64,000 nt of DNA from Taxawa tesnikishii (nom. ined.) (Eukaryota; Ascomycota; Dothideomycetes; Dothideales): assembly GCA_030247885.1 (NCBI GenBank), contig JAPDRO010000015.1, forward strand, positions 124,001 through 188,000, in the 5' to 3' direction. A program made the translations under genes and the position numbers. Shown here one piece after another: positions 12,566 to 24,720 of the stretch. How positions within the stretch are numbered: position 1 is the first letter of the stretch; each line of letters starts with the position of its first letter. Under the pieces are notes generated by a model that saw only the letters and a list, made by a program, of their open reading frames with translations, did not search any database and was not told where the DNA came from.

Positions 12566-15500
12566 GGATGATACGATCCGTCGAGGATAGTCACCAAGGC
12601 CCGGAGTCTGACGCCTCTCGATATTTGCAGATATTGAGACAACTCGTGATATGATACGAGTGGCATGCATCGAGCGGTGTTCACGTTATGATGCACATCA
12701 CAGTCCACCCTCAATCCTTCGGTGACCTGCCATAACGCAACAGGATATCCTCGCTGTGAGCGCCAGATAAACCACCTTTAGCAATCTTCTCCTTTCACTA
12801 TCTTTCCCTCCCTTTCCCTCTTCCTACACCCGCAACATCACTCTTACCCCCTCAGCAAGGCGACGCCTCCTCACCACCGACCTTGCAGTAGGTGCGTCTT
12901 GCTGCGACAGATCGCCTCGTGAGATCGGACTACTGAAGTAAGTTTGCGCGGAGCGCACGTGCGCGGCCCCTGATCTTGCTGTGGAGCCGAAGGTTGTTGC
13001 GACGTTACACCTAGACCTGCATCCACCGTGTCCTGTGATAGTGCTTCGAGCCGACGGCGTTGGGCGCGGAGAACGAGGTGATGTATGCTAGTTGTCGGTG
13101 CCGGAATCAGAACGGCGGCGCCTACTTGCGTCGTTGGAGGGTGCAAGGCTAGGTCCTGGCATGCTCTTTCAATTGCCTGCATTTGCATAGCGAACGGGTC
13201 GATGACGAGCGGGCGATCTTGAAAGCGGTGAACATGACGAGGCCGGTAGATGCTGGCGAGCGGATTTGTAGGGTGATGAGAGAAATGTTGAAGCAGAGGC
13301 GAGGAAGTGGCCTTCTAATCTCTTAGGTGAAGGCGGAAGCAGAGTGAGCAAGTGAGCAGGTGAGCAGCATTCAGTCCGACGTGGAGCGTAGGGTAGCAGG
13401 TACAGGAAAGACGGGATCTCGAAGACAACAGGAGACAGCGTCAAACGAATGCAGAACCCTTCCTACCTGGGTCTTCAACACTACGGTGTACATTAATGCT
13501 GCAAGACTGCAGGACTTTGGTTTTGGCGCAACGAGCTTCCTGTACGCGTATCTCGGTATAGATCGGACGCTGAAACGTTGCTGGGTAACAAAGAGACAAC
13601 GAGGCAACATCAACGACAGAGGAACGAAATCACCTCTTCTTACTGCAGAGACAGTCTCAGCCATCCTTGCGTCCGAATAGAAGAAACAAAAGAAGCATGC
13701 CTTGCACATACCTGCCTTGAACGAGCCTTCGAAAGGCGCACCGCACCGTGTGTTCTCCCAACGGTTCCCGCAGTCTCGACACATGAAGCACAATGTTGAG
13801 GATGCGTCAATTAATCTCCAAGCCTGGCTACCTACCTCCTTGCCTTGCCCGTGGATCTGTACCTGCTCAGCTGTGACGTTTGGTATGGAGTCCATCGGTC
13901 TTCCAGCACGAGCACTGCGACAAGCCGGCGGACATCGTACCGACAAGGCTACCTGAGACACGGGAGAAAAAGGATACATGTTGCTGCGAGAAAGGAGGCA
14001 TTTACCATGATGCATCTGAATGGCACGACATACCGCGAGAGCCGTCCGCAGGAACGACCTGGACGACTTCCAGGATATGTCAAAGGAAGAGAATCATACA
14101 CAGACCTGGCGACACCGTTGACCTCAAAATGGTAGACAGGGCCACCACATCAGTCACCCGGGATGCGTTCAAGAAGTCCGTCTATCGGTGGATATGCATA
14201 CTGTGTGGCAAAGATCCTGTCCGAACGATAGGGCGTGCTCAGCCAAGATTGCCTTCCCTAGCAAATCCGTATTCACCAATATGCCTGCTGCTTCAGCATG
14301 CATACTCGAAGGGTAGCAAACCAGTCTGCTAACCTTCACGTTTCGCGTGTGTTGAGAAGTGTCAAGCTTTCGCTGGGCCCGTGGGCTGAGGTTCAGCACA
14401 CGCAAGCACTTTAGGCTTCCGGTTTGGTTGGAGCTTGTACAGACCCTGACCTGGAGCTCGGAAGACTCATCGGCTTCCCGTCAGAAGGTATGTTGACTTC
14501 GGGTCCGAGAGCGCTTCTGACAAAATGTATCCTCGTGTGACATGTGTTCCCCTATTAGCAGTCAACTTTCTAACACATTTGATCACTGGTAGCCATCATC
14601 TTCGCCCGTGGAGAATGTGGTCGCCTTGGTAAGGATAGAAGGGACGCCAGCAGAGTCGGACTCGGAGAGGTCGAGACGGTCGCAGGCTTCTACAGGGGGC
14701 TACGATTGTGCCGTTTGGCGAGGTGCCTCGCTGGAAAGGGCTTCTTGTGTTCGCCGGTGATCTCGACGGCATGGGAAGGCACAGTACTGGAAGTGTAGAG
14801 GGAAGGGGAGGCTCGGGAGCGCGATACCATGTCGGCGTTGCCGAAGCCCTGTTCGGCACCTTCCGTGTGTATTGTATCGCAGAATTATACTCGAGTAACA
14901 ACTTCATCTGCACCTTCCCAGACTCATAGACATCATCAAATTCCCTGTCTATTTGGAACCCTGTATGAACAGTCGACACGCTCTACAACATACTGTTTGC
15001 GTGGGCTACCGCAAAGCGTTGCATCCTCTCCCATCCGATGATAGAACAACGACGGACTTACCTTCAAGCCCTCACTCATCCACTTAGTGTTTTTGCTGTC
15101 ACCTTCAAGTGTCGCGCCCTTATGGCTCTCGTCGGATATATGCTTCCCGAGATCCTGCTTGCGTTGGTATAGTGTACTATCACATCGCCGCCCGATACCT
15201 AAGAAGCGGGGGTACTCGATGAGTATACGGAACGCTTACGGACAACAATTGGCCGAGTGTTATACAGCTCTCAAGAAGGACCTCGAACCGAAGCAAAGCG
15301 TGTTGCACAAAGACCAGACAAAAATAGCAATGGTTCCATCTCCGAAGTCACCCCTTGGATACCTGTTGGTTTTGCCGTTCATCCTGTGTACTAGGCCCGT
15401 ATGGACCTTGGTTCTTCGAGAAACACATCAGGATAGCCGCCTCTCGGGTTCTAACTTGCCTTGGTATGGCCCACTGTAGCAGATTACCCGGACACATGGA

Positions 15501-16938
15501 GACCTGAATTGTACAAATTGATGTAGGGCCCGTATTGCTGCAACGCCTATAACGCTTCATCCAGGATCCGGTCTGATATACCATATTGAACTTCCCGCTA
15601 ACTCTGCTTAATTAGAACAAGCCATTTCCGGAGGGCTTTGCGTACAACTGAGAATCGAGGCAGTAAACCGGCATGATCGGCCTTGAACCGCTACCGTTGT
15701 ACACTGCCGGAGATGACGAAGCATGGCCCCCTTACTATCCACATCCACGTTCTGTCTTAGGATGGACTATTTTAGGTTATTGCGGTATATGTGAAACCAA
15801 TTGCCAGGGGTCGATTTGATGGTCCGGAAGATAAGTTGCGCTGCGAATGGAGCCAGGCTTCCATATTTAGTTGTTTTTAGCTGCAGCCTTGGTTGTAGCC
15901 TTGCATTGCCATAGGCTGTTATGGATCTTCGAAGCATATACGAGAGCAAGACTCGAAATGCCGACTGGATGTCCGGAAAGAGGCTCGCCCAGCGAACGGA
16001 GCATGACCTGTGGTTCTCATTCAACCTGCTCGCAGCTCCTGTCATCACCCTGCCTTGTAGTAGGTGATTCAGGGGCTCCAGTGGTATTCGCGAAGAGAAA
16101 AGCGGCTACACCCTATACGGCCCTTCAGCGGAATGCCACCATCAAAAGCGGATATTCCTTTCCCAGTTGAAGCCGATATGGCAAGCCGGCTTGTTTGTTT
16201 ACCTTTCAGTAGCTTGTCTTCGCCCGGTCGACAACATCAAGAGTCCATTGAACAGGCTGTCCGTTTCAGGGCTGCACTCTTCAGTGGTCAGCAGCCCGTA
16301 CCGGCCAATCCATATAATCCGCTGTATATGGGTTTCCACAATCCACGTTTGCATTGAAGCAATGCCTCAACGCGAGTTTAACGCATTGCCGAGAACACTA
16401 CCAGAACAATTCTGTCGTGGCCAGAATGTGCAGAGGCACTTCAACCTGGAACAATTTCTACGGTTAGTCTTGGAGGTAATTCTTTCGTCATTTCTGTCTA
16501 CCCCTCAGTAAAGACCCATAGATTATCTGGCGAAGGAATAGAAGGAATAGGGATGTTATCATCAGCGGTCGGAGTCAAGAGCGGTGATACATTCACGTCA
16601 TTCCCTGTGTCAGTCCGAGGTCTGCCTCAATGTCATTCGGCTTTTCGCCTCCTAGCAGGTGGCTACCTTAATGAGATGGGAAAGCAGATGCCGTATGTAC
16701 TGCCCTCAAACTAGAGAGGTGGCTACAGATCAGTATACGATTCAGATTCGTTTGACCAATTCACGCTATTGAAAAGCTGTCTGTCTTGTGATGGGTACCC
16801 TGAAAGGCTGATTTCCTTATTGAGAAGCTTAGTGCACTGCATGTTTTGTCGGCCTGACGTGATGAGTCAACCGACGGCCAGCTCACTCTTCCGCTTTCTT
16901 CACTCCCTCTTTCTCACACACCACAAGGCGAAAACACC
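12566..16938. other. Gene-poor 4.4 kb stretch
   Basis: The longest non-coding stretch in the window. Frames are short, overlap on both strands and mostly lack motifs. One possible Cys-rich exon (minus strand, about 13.4-14.0 kb) is listed separately. No terminal repeats, transposase or reverse transcriptase motifs were seen. The region could be relic DNA too decayed to recognise. Confidence 0.4.
13371..14015 (-). CDS. Possible Cys-rich (zinc-binding) protein, gene model uncertain
   Basis: An open frame of 214 codons on the minus strand contains LCFMCRDCGNRW followed by ENTRCGAPFEGSF and CKACFFCFF, giving a C-x2-C / C / C-x2-C spacing that looks like a small zinc-ribbon. Several GT and AG signals inside (for example AAGG|gtatgt after SFKA, and tctcag near 13950) suggest it is one or two exons of a spliced gene rather than one continuous protein. 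Small Cys-rich proteins of this kind are common in Pezizomycotina. I do not recognise it and it may be spurious. Confidence 0.2.
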   Translation of the reverse strand: MHHGKCLLSRSNMYPFSPVSQVALSVRCPPACRSARAGRPMDSIPNVTAEQVQIHGQGKEVGSQAWRLIDASSTLCFMCRDCGNRWENTRCGAPFEGSFKAGMCKACFFCFFYSDARMAETVSAVRRGDFVPLSLMLPRCLFVTQQRFSVRSIPRYAYRKLVAPKPKSCSLAALMYTVVLKTQVGRVLHSFDAVSCCLRDPVFPVPATLRSTSD

Positions 16939-18473
16939 ATGGCGCCATCTGCTCTTCTCGGTGCGCCCCGGTGCGCCTCCGTGTCTGCTGTCCGCGCTGC
17001 ATTGCAGGCCGCTCCCTGCAAAGCTGTCTCTGGTCTCGCTTCGGCGTCCAGAGACGCCCTGTCCGCGATCAGGAGGCAGGACGTCGTTACAGTGTATCAC
17101 ATTGTTGGTACGCTGGACGACCTCCTTCTCATCTCTGCGGCCTTCGAGGCGCTCCGCCAACGCTCGAGGACCTCCTGCATGGTCGTTATAGCAAGTGAGG
17201 CTCAGCTTAGCTGCGGCGGTTGGTCCAGTGTCTCACGTCATGTCAGGAAGGTCGCCGGCGTCAGCGGTATGGGCGTCGAGAGGGGAGTGGAAGTCTTCGT
17301 GGCCGGCGCGGCCTCCCTCATTCTCATGAAGGGAGTGCCGGAGTTCCCAAGGGACATCGTTCCGCCGCCACAGGCTTACCGCAGAGAGACGGTGGATACA
17401 GTGGCGCTTCTAGACCGCTGCATGGCTCAGGCCTACCGGAGAGCCGCTACCAGCCGCTTCGTACTCTACAACACCTGCTCCTACGACCTGCTCGCCCACA
17501 TGCCTGCCTCTTTCTGGACGAACTGCCGCGGGATGGTTGTGCTGAAAGGCATCGTCGGCCTCTGGCAAGAGAGCGGCCACACCAACTTCGCGTCCTCCTA
17601 CTGGCTCGCCTTCGACCGAGGGGCACACGACACGATGCTGCAACGCATCAATGACCGCCTTCCTATAGTATACCTAGGGCCGAACTATTCGCTGTCGGAA
17701 CAGACCACCGCCCTCGTCGATTCCGACGCCTTCAGATCTTGCTTCCCGGCAGTGTTACTGGAAGAACACTACACCGGTCTGCTTCACCAGACCCTCGACG
17801 CACTCTTCACCAAAATCATTCAAGTGAGAGCTGCCGCCAGTACCACCGTCCGCAACGGCCGGCAATGCGTGGATCTGGCGCGGTCCGTCTTCTATCACTA
17901 CAGCAGCCACCAACAATGGCAGAACTCCTCCGTCCAAGTCTCCTCCTACACACCGAATAGCTGTCGCCTCAGCACAGTTACCAAACACTTCGACAACATG
18001 GCGAGAGCTATGGACTTCCCTTCGACTGCGGTATCGACGCCCTCCTGGGCCTGCTCCCAGAGTGCACCGATGGTCTAAGCTCCAAAGATCTCACAGCCGC
18101 TCGCATCGTCTTCAACCGTGCCAATACGCCCAACATCGACTATCCGCTCAGCATTCAGTTCTCCGGTAACAGCAACCAGTTTCTTCTCATCGACCGTACC
18201 GGCATCGGCGCCATCGACAGAGCATTCAAGAATCGTTTCGACAGCTTCGTCAAGGATGTCATGCTCAGAATCGGCGTGTATCCATACAAACCGCCGCCGA
18301 TTGCGAGGCCTGTTGCGCAGACTTGGAGGGATTTCGTCACCGCTACGGATGGTGTGATGACCGAGATTGAGAACGCAGAGTGTCGGGAGACCAGGAGGAG
18401 AGGCAAGATGCATGAGATGAGGAACAAGGCGAAGCACGGACTGTTCACTACGGCGTGCAGACGCGTGGTTTGA
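16939..18473 (+). CDS. Hypothetical protein, about 511 residues, one -1 frameshift
   Basis: A single-exon gene starting at ATG 16939 in good context (ACCATGG). The first frame runs to 18078. However, from 18009 the next frame continues as coding (YGLPFDCGIDALLGLLPE...) to the stop at 18471-18473. Adding one base near 18008 joins them into exactly 512 codons. The sequence is mixed alpha/beta with Ser/Arg-rich N-terminus, a hydrophobic segment VVTVYHIVGTLDDLLLISAA near residues 49-68, and a basic C-terminus ending TTACRRVV. There is no signal peptide, transmembrane cluster or motif I recognise. Codon choice is strongly C-ending, typical of expressed fungal genes. Function unknown; no operon-like context. 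It could be lineage-specific. Confidence 0.65.
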
Positions 18474-19562
18474 TCTGGAGGAGGGAAAATGAAGGAGCTG
18501 AAGATATGAGAAGATCTCGACGGCCATAAGTCAGGGCAACCACGACAATGCACCCTCAGCACAGCATCTTCACTTGCCACTACCAAGACGGGAGAGATGG
18601 CACGGATGGGTCTAGGAGTGTATGAAGATCGAATGCAGGATCGTCTTTGGTTCACTTGGACATCTGGAGGGATATGCAAAGGCTTCTCATGGTTCAGAAA
18701 ATGCATCACGAAAGACATGGATGGTTGAGATTCTCTCACGGTTCGATGCATTACATTTGGAGGATGGTGAAGGTTCAGGAAAAGGCGTTATGGAAGATAC
18801 CCAATGGGTTTGCCCACGATCTTATGCTTCTCACATACCCCACGCGCTGTAGAGCACGATGCGTGGTTGGCCGCTATCAGCTGTACCCAGGATGGCTACA
18901 ACGTCGCTCAGTATAGCTCTCATCAACAATGTAATTGGTCCAAAGGGTCTGGTCTCTCAGGCCATGCCAGTAGTACTACTGCGTTTTCTGCGACGACGTT
19001 GCCTTTGGGATATTTGTCGCCCGGCGCGTCTTGGCAGGTGATAGTGACTCTGATCCGGCATAAAAGTGGATCATGTACCTTGCAGCTCACCTCCTCCCCA
19101 TCCGCCCTCCCCGTCCAAACACATGCACGTGATCCAAATAGTGGGATGATTTCGTTCTGCCATTCTGTTATGACAGAAGAAACGTCTGTCGTCTCCATCG
19201 AGTGGAACCCCGCGCGGGGTTTGGCCGACTCGATTTGGTGGGGCTGCCCTGCTCACCTCACGGATGAACACCAACACCAACGCTTGCCGAGGACTCTACA
19301 GCCACCAGAGCTCCACCCCTCCTGTTCCTCCAATTGGACTGGACTGGACGGGACTAGGTAACCACTTCGTCCCCCGCGGTATCCACGCGAGATCCATTAT
19401 GGAGAGCCCACTGGGGTTCGTATCGTGGGGCACAGCTCGAGCGCCATCAAGGCGCCACCATTGCTCCCATATATCCTGACCTTCTTCACGAAACCTTTCC
19501 CTTCCCTCTTTTACTTCCATCTATCTCTCTATACACCCAACCGCACTCCTAGCTACAAAAAA
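18474..19562. other. Intergenic, 1.1 kb
   Basis: This stretch leads to the FAD monooxygenase start. Frames on both strands lack motifs. The last 100 bp are pyrimidine-rich (CTTCCCTCTTTTACTTCC-like), a usual fungal core promoter and 5' UTR composition. Confidence 0.4.
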
Positions 19563-21261
19563 ATGGCGCCAGGGTTCGAAAAGGCAAGCAAGACCATCGG
19601 CTCTCCTTCCACCCCAAGCTAGCTCCAAAAAACCCACCTTTTACTGACCGACCCCGTCTATATACAGATCATAGTCGTCGGCGCCGGGCCCTCGGGCCTG
19701 CTCATGAGTCTCCTCCTCGCCAAAAAGGGAATCCCGGTGCACCTCATCGACGCGGCGTCCAAGCTGGACGACCAGCCGCGCGCGGCGCACTACGGGCCCG
19801 CCGCGATCCCGGACCTGCGACGGGCCGGCATCATGGACCGCGTGCGCAAGAACGGGCTCACGCTGAACACCATGTGCTGGCGCAAGCTGGACACGACGTA
19901 CATCGCCGGCATGGACGGCAGCGTGCTCGCGCACGAGGATCCGGTGCAGGATCCCCGGACCGCGTGTTTGCCGCTGCAGGATCTGGATCAGCTGATGCTG
20001 GATGATTTCGAGAAGGCGGGCGGGAAGGTGCATTGGGGGCGCAAGGTGGTCGATATCGGGCAGGACGAGAAGAAGGCGTGGGTGTTCGTGGAGACGGCGG
20101 AGGGGAAGACCAAGATGGAGGCGGATTACGTGATCGGGTGTGACGGCGCGAACAGCCAGATCAGGAGGAGTCTCTTCGGGGATAAGAACTTCCCGGGGTA
20201 TACTTGGGATCAGCAGATCGTGGCTACGAATGTGCGTTTTGCAGATGCTCTTCCTCCCTTCTTTACCCCCTCTCTCTCTTTTTGCTTCGCAACCGACAAT
20301 GAGAAACCCCCATGGTTTATGGTTGGCGCCCTCTCTTCTCTCTCTCCAGAACTGACAGTTTAAACAATTAGACCTACTACGACTTCCGCAAGTTCGGCTA
20401 CCACGACGCAAACTTCATCATCCACCCAGAGCACCTCTACATGGCGGCCATCATCCAAGAAGACGGCCTGTGGCGGGTCACGTACGGCGAAGAGCCCGGC
20501 CTCACGCGCGAGCAGCTCATCGAGAGGCAACCGTGGAAGTTCGAGACGATCCTGCCCGGAAACCCGAAGCCGCACGAGTACAAGGTCGTCAACTTCAGCC
20601 CGTATCGGATGCACCAACGGCTGGCCGAGAAGTTCCGAGTCGGGCGGTTCTGCCTCGCTGCGGACGCCGCACACTTGTGCAATCCTTTGTAAGTGATATC
20701 ATCCTTCTGTGCCCCCCCCCCCCCCCCCCCCCCCCCTGCTGGCGCGTTCCTTCCTACCCGCGACTCCAGTGGCTGACGGCGATGCAGCGGCGGACTCGGC
20801 ATCACGGGCGGTTTCGTCGACGTCGGCGGCCTCTTCGACTGCCTCGTCGGCATCTGGGAGAACAAGGCGGACGACTCGATCCTCGACATCTACAGCGACG
20901 TACGGCGGCAGAAGTACAAGGAGTTCATCGACCCGATCTCGACCGAGAACTTCAAGCGGCTGTGGGGACAGTCGGCGGACACCGCGCTCGAGACCGACGA
21001 GTTCTTGAAGCTGTGCAAGAAGACGGAGACGGACAAGGAGCTGGCCAAGGAGGTGCAGATGGTACGTCCACTCCCACGGTTTCGAAGAAGAATTTGGCAG
21101 AAACCTGAGTCGGAACGGACTCGCTAACTTTTTTCGGATAGGGCTCGTTCGCCATCCGGTACGACTTCACGCAGCACTACAAGGGCGCGCAGACGAAGAG
21201 CGCAGAGCAGAACGGCGACAGGACGGCGACGGGGAAAGTGGCCCCTGCTCCGGCCAACTGA
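19563..21261 (+). CDS. FAD-dependent aromatic-type monooxygenase (PHBH/PheA fold), five exons
   Basis: Exons 19563-19583, 19668-20231, 20372-20688, 20788-21061 and 21142-21261 sum to 432 codons. The spliced N-terminus reads MAPGFEK then IIVVGAGPSGLLMS, the GxGxxG dinucleotide-binding motif of class A flavoprotein monooxygenases. The second FAD motif DYVIGCDGANS (DG motif) and the third AADAAHLCNPFGGLGITGG (GD/DAAH motif) are all present. Such enzymes hydroxylate phenols, salicylates or polyketides with NAD(P)H and oxygen. The first intron has a GC donor (AAG|GCAAGC) and no GT alternative before the acceptor. The third intron carries a 26-base poly-C run. No biosynthetic partner lies next to it, so the substrate is open. 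The frame is intact. Confidence 0.9.
20712..20737. repeat. Poly-C homopolymer, 26 bases
   Basis: An uninterrupted run of 26 C lies in the 99-nt third intron of the FAD monooxygenase. It takes a quarter of the intron and sits before the acceptor. Such length is rare in fungal introns and prone to slippage in vivo and in sequencing. Confidence 0.95.
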
Positions 21262-21877
21262 AGGATGATATACCCCCTTTTTGTTCTGTTCTGTTTTTGT
21301 CTACGTTTTCTATTGCCCGCCGCATCCTGTTTAGCGTACAACTACATCCCACAAGGCGACCCGATTTATCCGTCGTATTTCCCTTTGATTACCTGCAACC
21401 GCTACAGCCGCCATTCCCCTTAAACGGGATCGCTGCAACAATCTCCTCCTCTGATCGCATGGCACAGCCCTACCAATGAAGCAACTCATGATTGATACAG
21501 TCAATGGGGCAGGCTAACAGAGAGGGCATGGACAACTCTTTGATTCACCATGTATGCAGAGAGAGAGAGAGAGAAGAAACGAGTACCTCATACGCCGATC
21601 CGATTCCAGTCCCGCATCACCCACCCCGGAGTGCTTCCACTCGACCCCATTGAAAACGCCATTTGATGAAAACGTCGTAACCACAATCCCGCCATCCATC
21701 GAGCCCCCTTTCGGTTTCACGCCTCCCCTCCCTCTCAAGAGGGGGAAAAAAGGAAGGAAACGTCTCTCATTCCGTCCATAGTCCTTACCGACTCTCCCTC
21801 ATCTCTCCGCGTCACACCGCACGAAATCGCCACACACACGCACACACACACACACGCACACACACACACACACACAC
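21262..21877. other. Convergent 3' region with microsatellites
   Basis: This separates the stops of the FAD monooxygenase and GYP7, which converge. It holds an AG repeat at 21558-21574 and a CA repeat at 21831-21877. No gene. Confidence 0.6.
21831..21877. repeat. (CA)n microsatellite with two CG interruptions
   Basis: Forty-seven bases of CA dinucleotides, broken by CG near 21839 and 21855, end directly at the GYP7 stop codon (21880-21878 on the minus strand). In the GYP7 transcript this is a (GU)n run immediately after the stop. Confidence 0.95.
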
Positions 21878-24720
21878 CTAACTCCCAACCCCACCACCGT
21901 GCTCCCGAACTTCCTTCTTCTCCAACTTGTCCACTTTCCTCGACAGCAGGTTCCGCAACTCGGGACTGATGACTCTTTCCTTGTCCGCTCCCGCGACCTG
22001 CGCCACGGCATCGCCGACGCTCTGGTGACTGACGTCTCTGCCCGAGGACGAGGAGGAGGAGGAGGAGGCGGCCGCTGACTGCTGCGGGCTGGACAAGGAC
22101 TGCACGGGCCCCACCGAGGCGTTGAGTCTCTGGCGGACGTTGTTGGCGGGCGCGGTCGGGAAGCTGTGTTTGCGGTCGACGGCTTCGACGGTGCGCTGGA
22201 AGCGGCGGAAGAGGGCTTCGGCCCGGATGAGCGTCGATTCGAGGTCGATTGATCCGGAGAGTTCGTTCACTGGTTTGTTCCACCTTCCGTCAGTTCTCTG
22301 TTTCTCTCCGTACGCTCCTCTCCTAAATCGGACGAGATTTCTTTTTTTGTTGGGGAGGGGGAGGGGGGCAAGAAGTTGGGAATGGGGACTTACCGTATTT
22401 CAACACCTCATCGAATCCCTTCAGATGCTCCATGATGACGTTCCTGTGCTTCTCGAGAATGGCGACGGCGATGAAGAGGTGGAAGTTTGCGCTCAGGTAA
22501 TCCGTCCACAGCCCCTCCCACAGACGCAGCACGTCCATCCACTCGAACTCGCGCTTGTACCAGACAAGGAGCATTCGGAAAAAGAAGAAGAAGTTCGTGC
22601 TGTCGAGCTTCTGCAGGTGCAGGTACAGCTTCGGGTCGAGGAGTTGGACGAGGTGGTCCAGGGTCAGGAGTTGGAGGCGCATGCCGGATTGATCGCGGAG
22701 GAAGTTGCGTTCCTGGCGGAATGTTCGTCAAGTCCATATGGAGACATGGTTGGAAGGGGAGAGAGAGGGGGAGGAAACACGTACCATTCGATCCATGAAC
22801 CCGACGAATCCCCAGAAGGCAACGGCGTCGTCTTGCATGACTGCGTAGATGGGAGCAAGGAGATCGCTCATGCCTTGCACATAGCCGAGATCACGGTTGT
22901 GCTCGTTGTAGGTGAGAAGCATGTCCTTCATCTGCTCCATGTGCACGTTCGTGCCGACGTCTGCGAAGGGCGAATCCGGGTCCGGGTGTGGTATGTCTTC
23001 GCCTGCGAAGAGCGGGATGTTGCGATCAGTGCGGTGAACGTCCTTTTCTACATGGCGAACCCCAAGAAATGGGGAGACGTCAGCCTAAGAACATTCGTGG
23101 GAGATGTAAGGCAGGGGTGGAGAGAAACAACATACCTACGCGCATCTTCTGCTCTTTCCACCACTCGCGCTCTTCGAGCGTACCTTGCTCATCCATCATG
23201 CGCTCCCACCAGGCACCTTTCAATCTGATATACTCGTCACGGAGACTGTTCATCTTCGCATGCCGCTCGTCCTTGGAGCTGTCCCACTCGTACACACCAA
23301 GCAGAAACAGCCACGCCTCTTTCCTAACGCCGTCATCCGGGCTAAGGCCTCCATGAAAGACGCGTCCTTTGACCTCATCGGGCGTGACCTGCAGACGTCC
23401 GGAGTGCTTGTCGAACCAACCGTCCCACTCCTTCTTCGTGACCACTCGCCTGCGGTCCGCGAGCGAGAGTCCGGCGTCCACGTCCAGGATCTCGAACTCG
23501 CCCACCTCACTGTTCTCCATCTCGAGCACGTCCTTGGCAGTCCAGATGCGCTGGTTGCGTTCGCGCTCGCTCTGCTCCGCAATTCCCATGGCCCAGCGCG
23601 CCAGGTACAGGCGAGCGGAATCGAACTCTTCTTGCACCGTTTGCACGTCCGGGTTCTGCATCAGGCGCCTGACCTGTGGTGGAATGTTGCTGTTCTCCGC
23701 AACTGCCTGGGCTGTCCGCCGTGTGAAGGTGGTGACCTGGCTCATCTTCTGCAGGAAATTCCACTTGGCCTCCTGCCACGCCTTCACGATATCCGGACCC
23801 TGACTCTGCCTCTTCTGATCCGGCTTTGGTGATTTGTCCTTCCCTTCCAGTGCCTGTGCAACCTGCTTTGGTGTGGCCTTGCCGCCAAACCCTTTCCTGT
23901 CTTCCTCGCTCGGTTCGATGAGGAAGACGTTTGGCTCCGCAGAACTCTCGACGGTCACATAGCGCTTCAACCATTTCAGAACCTCGTCACCGCCCCAGTA
24001 TTGATTGCCTTTCGCTCCAAACGGATCAAAGCTTTCTCTTATGATCTTCTTCCGCTGGTTGATCGTTGACTGGCATTCGTTGTCGTGGAAGAACAAAGGC
24101 GGGAAACTGTCGCCGGACCGCGAGTTGATGATGACACTACCGAACCACCATCCTGTGCTTGGGGGTCGGATAATCAGAGAGTATATCTGAGACACAGGGA
24201 TCCCGAAGGCGTAAGTGCCGATGGAGCTGTTGTGTGTGGTTACGGTAGGAGGCGGCGGAACGAGATGGGTCTGTTTGGGCGGAGAGTCGGCATCGGAGAG
24301 ATCGACCTTGACGTAGGTATCGTAGTGTTCGCCCAGAGAAGCTTCAGGATGCCAGCAGAGGAGGAGGGAGGAAGCGTCGGCGCTGTGATTAGTAGAGGAT
24401 GAGGCGGATGTGGGACGCGCGGTAGGAGTGGCTTTCTGCTCGACAAGCGCAATGAAGCCAGGAACGTTGTCTTTTGCCGACGGAGTTGGGTGCATATAGA
24501 CCTGGGATAGTCCTGAATCAGCCTTACTTGCAGCAACGCAGGCTCTGTAGCCAGTACATGTATATACCTTGCTCTTGGTATATAGTAGCTTCACGCCTTC
24601 CCTGGAGCGGGAACGGCGGATGGTGCTGAAACCGCCTTCTTCGTCGTCACTCATGTCGTAATATGACGCTGAAGGGGACGGAGGACTTGGAGGCGTGTTG
24701 TGTTCTTGTGCGGAAGACAT
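21878..24720 (-). CDS. GYP7: Rab GTPase-activating protein Gyp7 (TBC domain), five exons
   Basis: Exons 24720-24568, 24501-23136, 23047-22785, 22712-22394 and 22269-21878 give 830 residues, the usual Gyp7 length. The N-terminal domain has VKLLYTKSK and VYMHPTPSAKDN, typical of fungal Gyp7. The TBC domain has both catalytic fingers: VEKDVHRTDR (Arg finger, IxxDxxR type) and LGYVQGMSDLL (Gln finger, YxQ). Gyp7 accelerates GTP hydrolysis on Ypt7/Rab7 and controls vacuole fusion and endosome traffic. An upstream in-frame Met at 24777 exists, but 24720 (MSSAQEH) is chosen. The first intron (24567-24502, 66 nt) is a multiple of three without an in-frame stop, so unspliced mRNA would insert 22 residues. 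The frame is intact. Confidence 0.95.

Noticed and set aside
12566-16938. Transposon or retroelement remnant
   Set aside because: No transposase, reverse transcriptase or integrase motif and no terminal repeats were visible.
22122-23228. 368-codon frame opposite GYP7
   Set aside because: It crosses GYP7 exons and introns on the other strand, with no motif. GYP7 is fully supported here.
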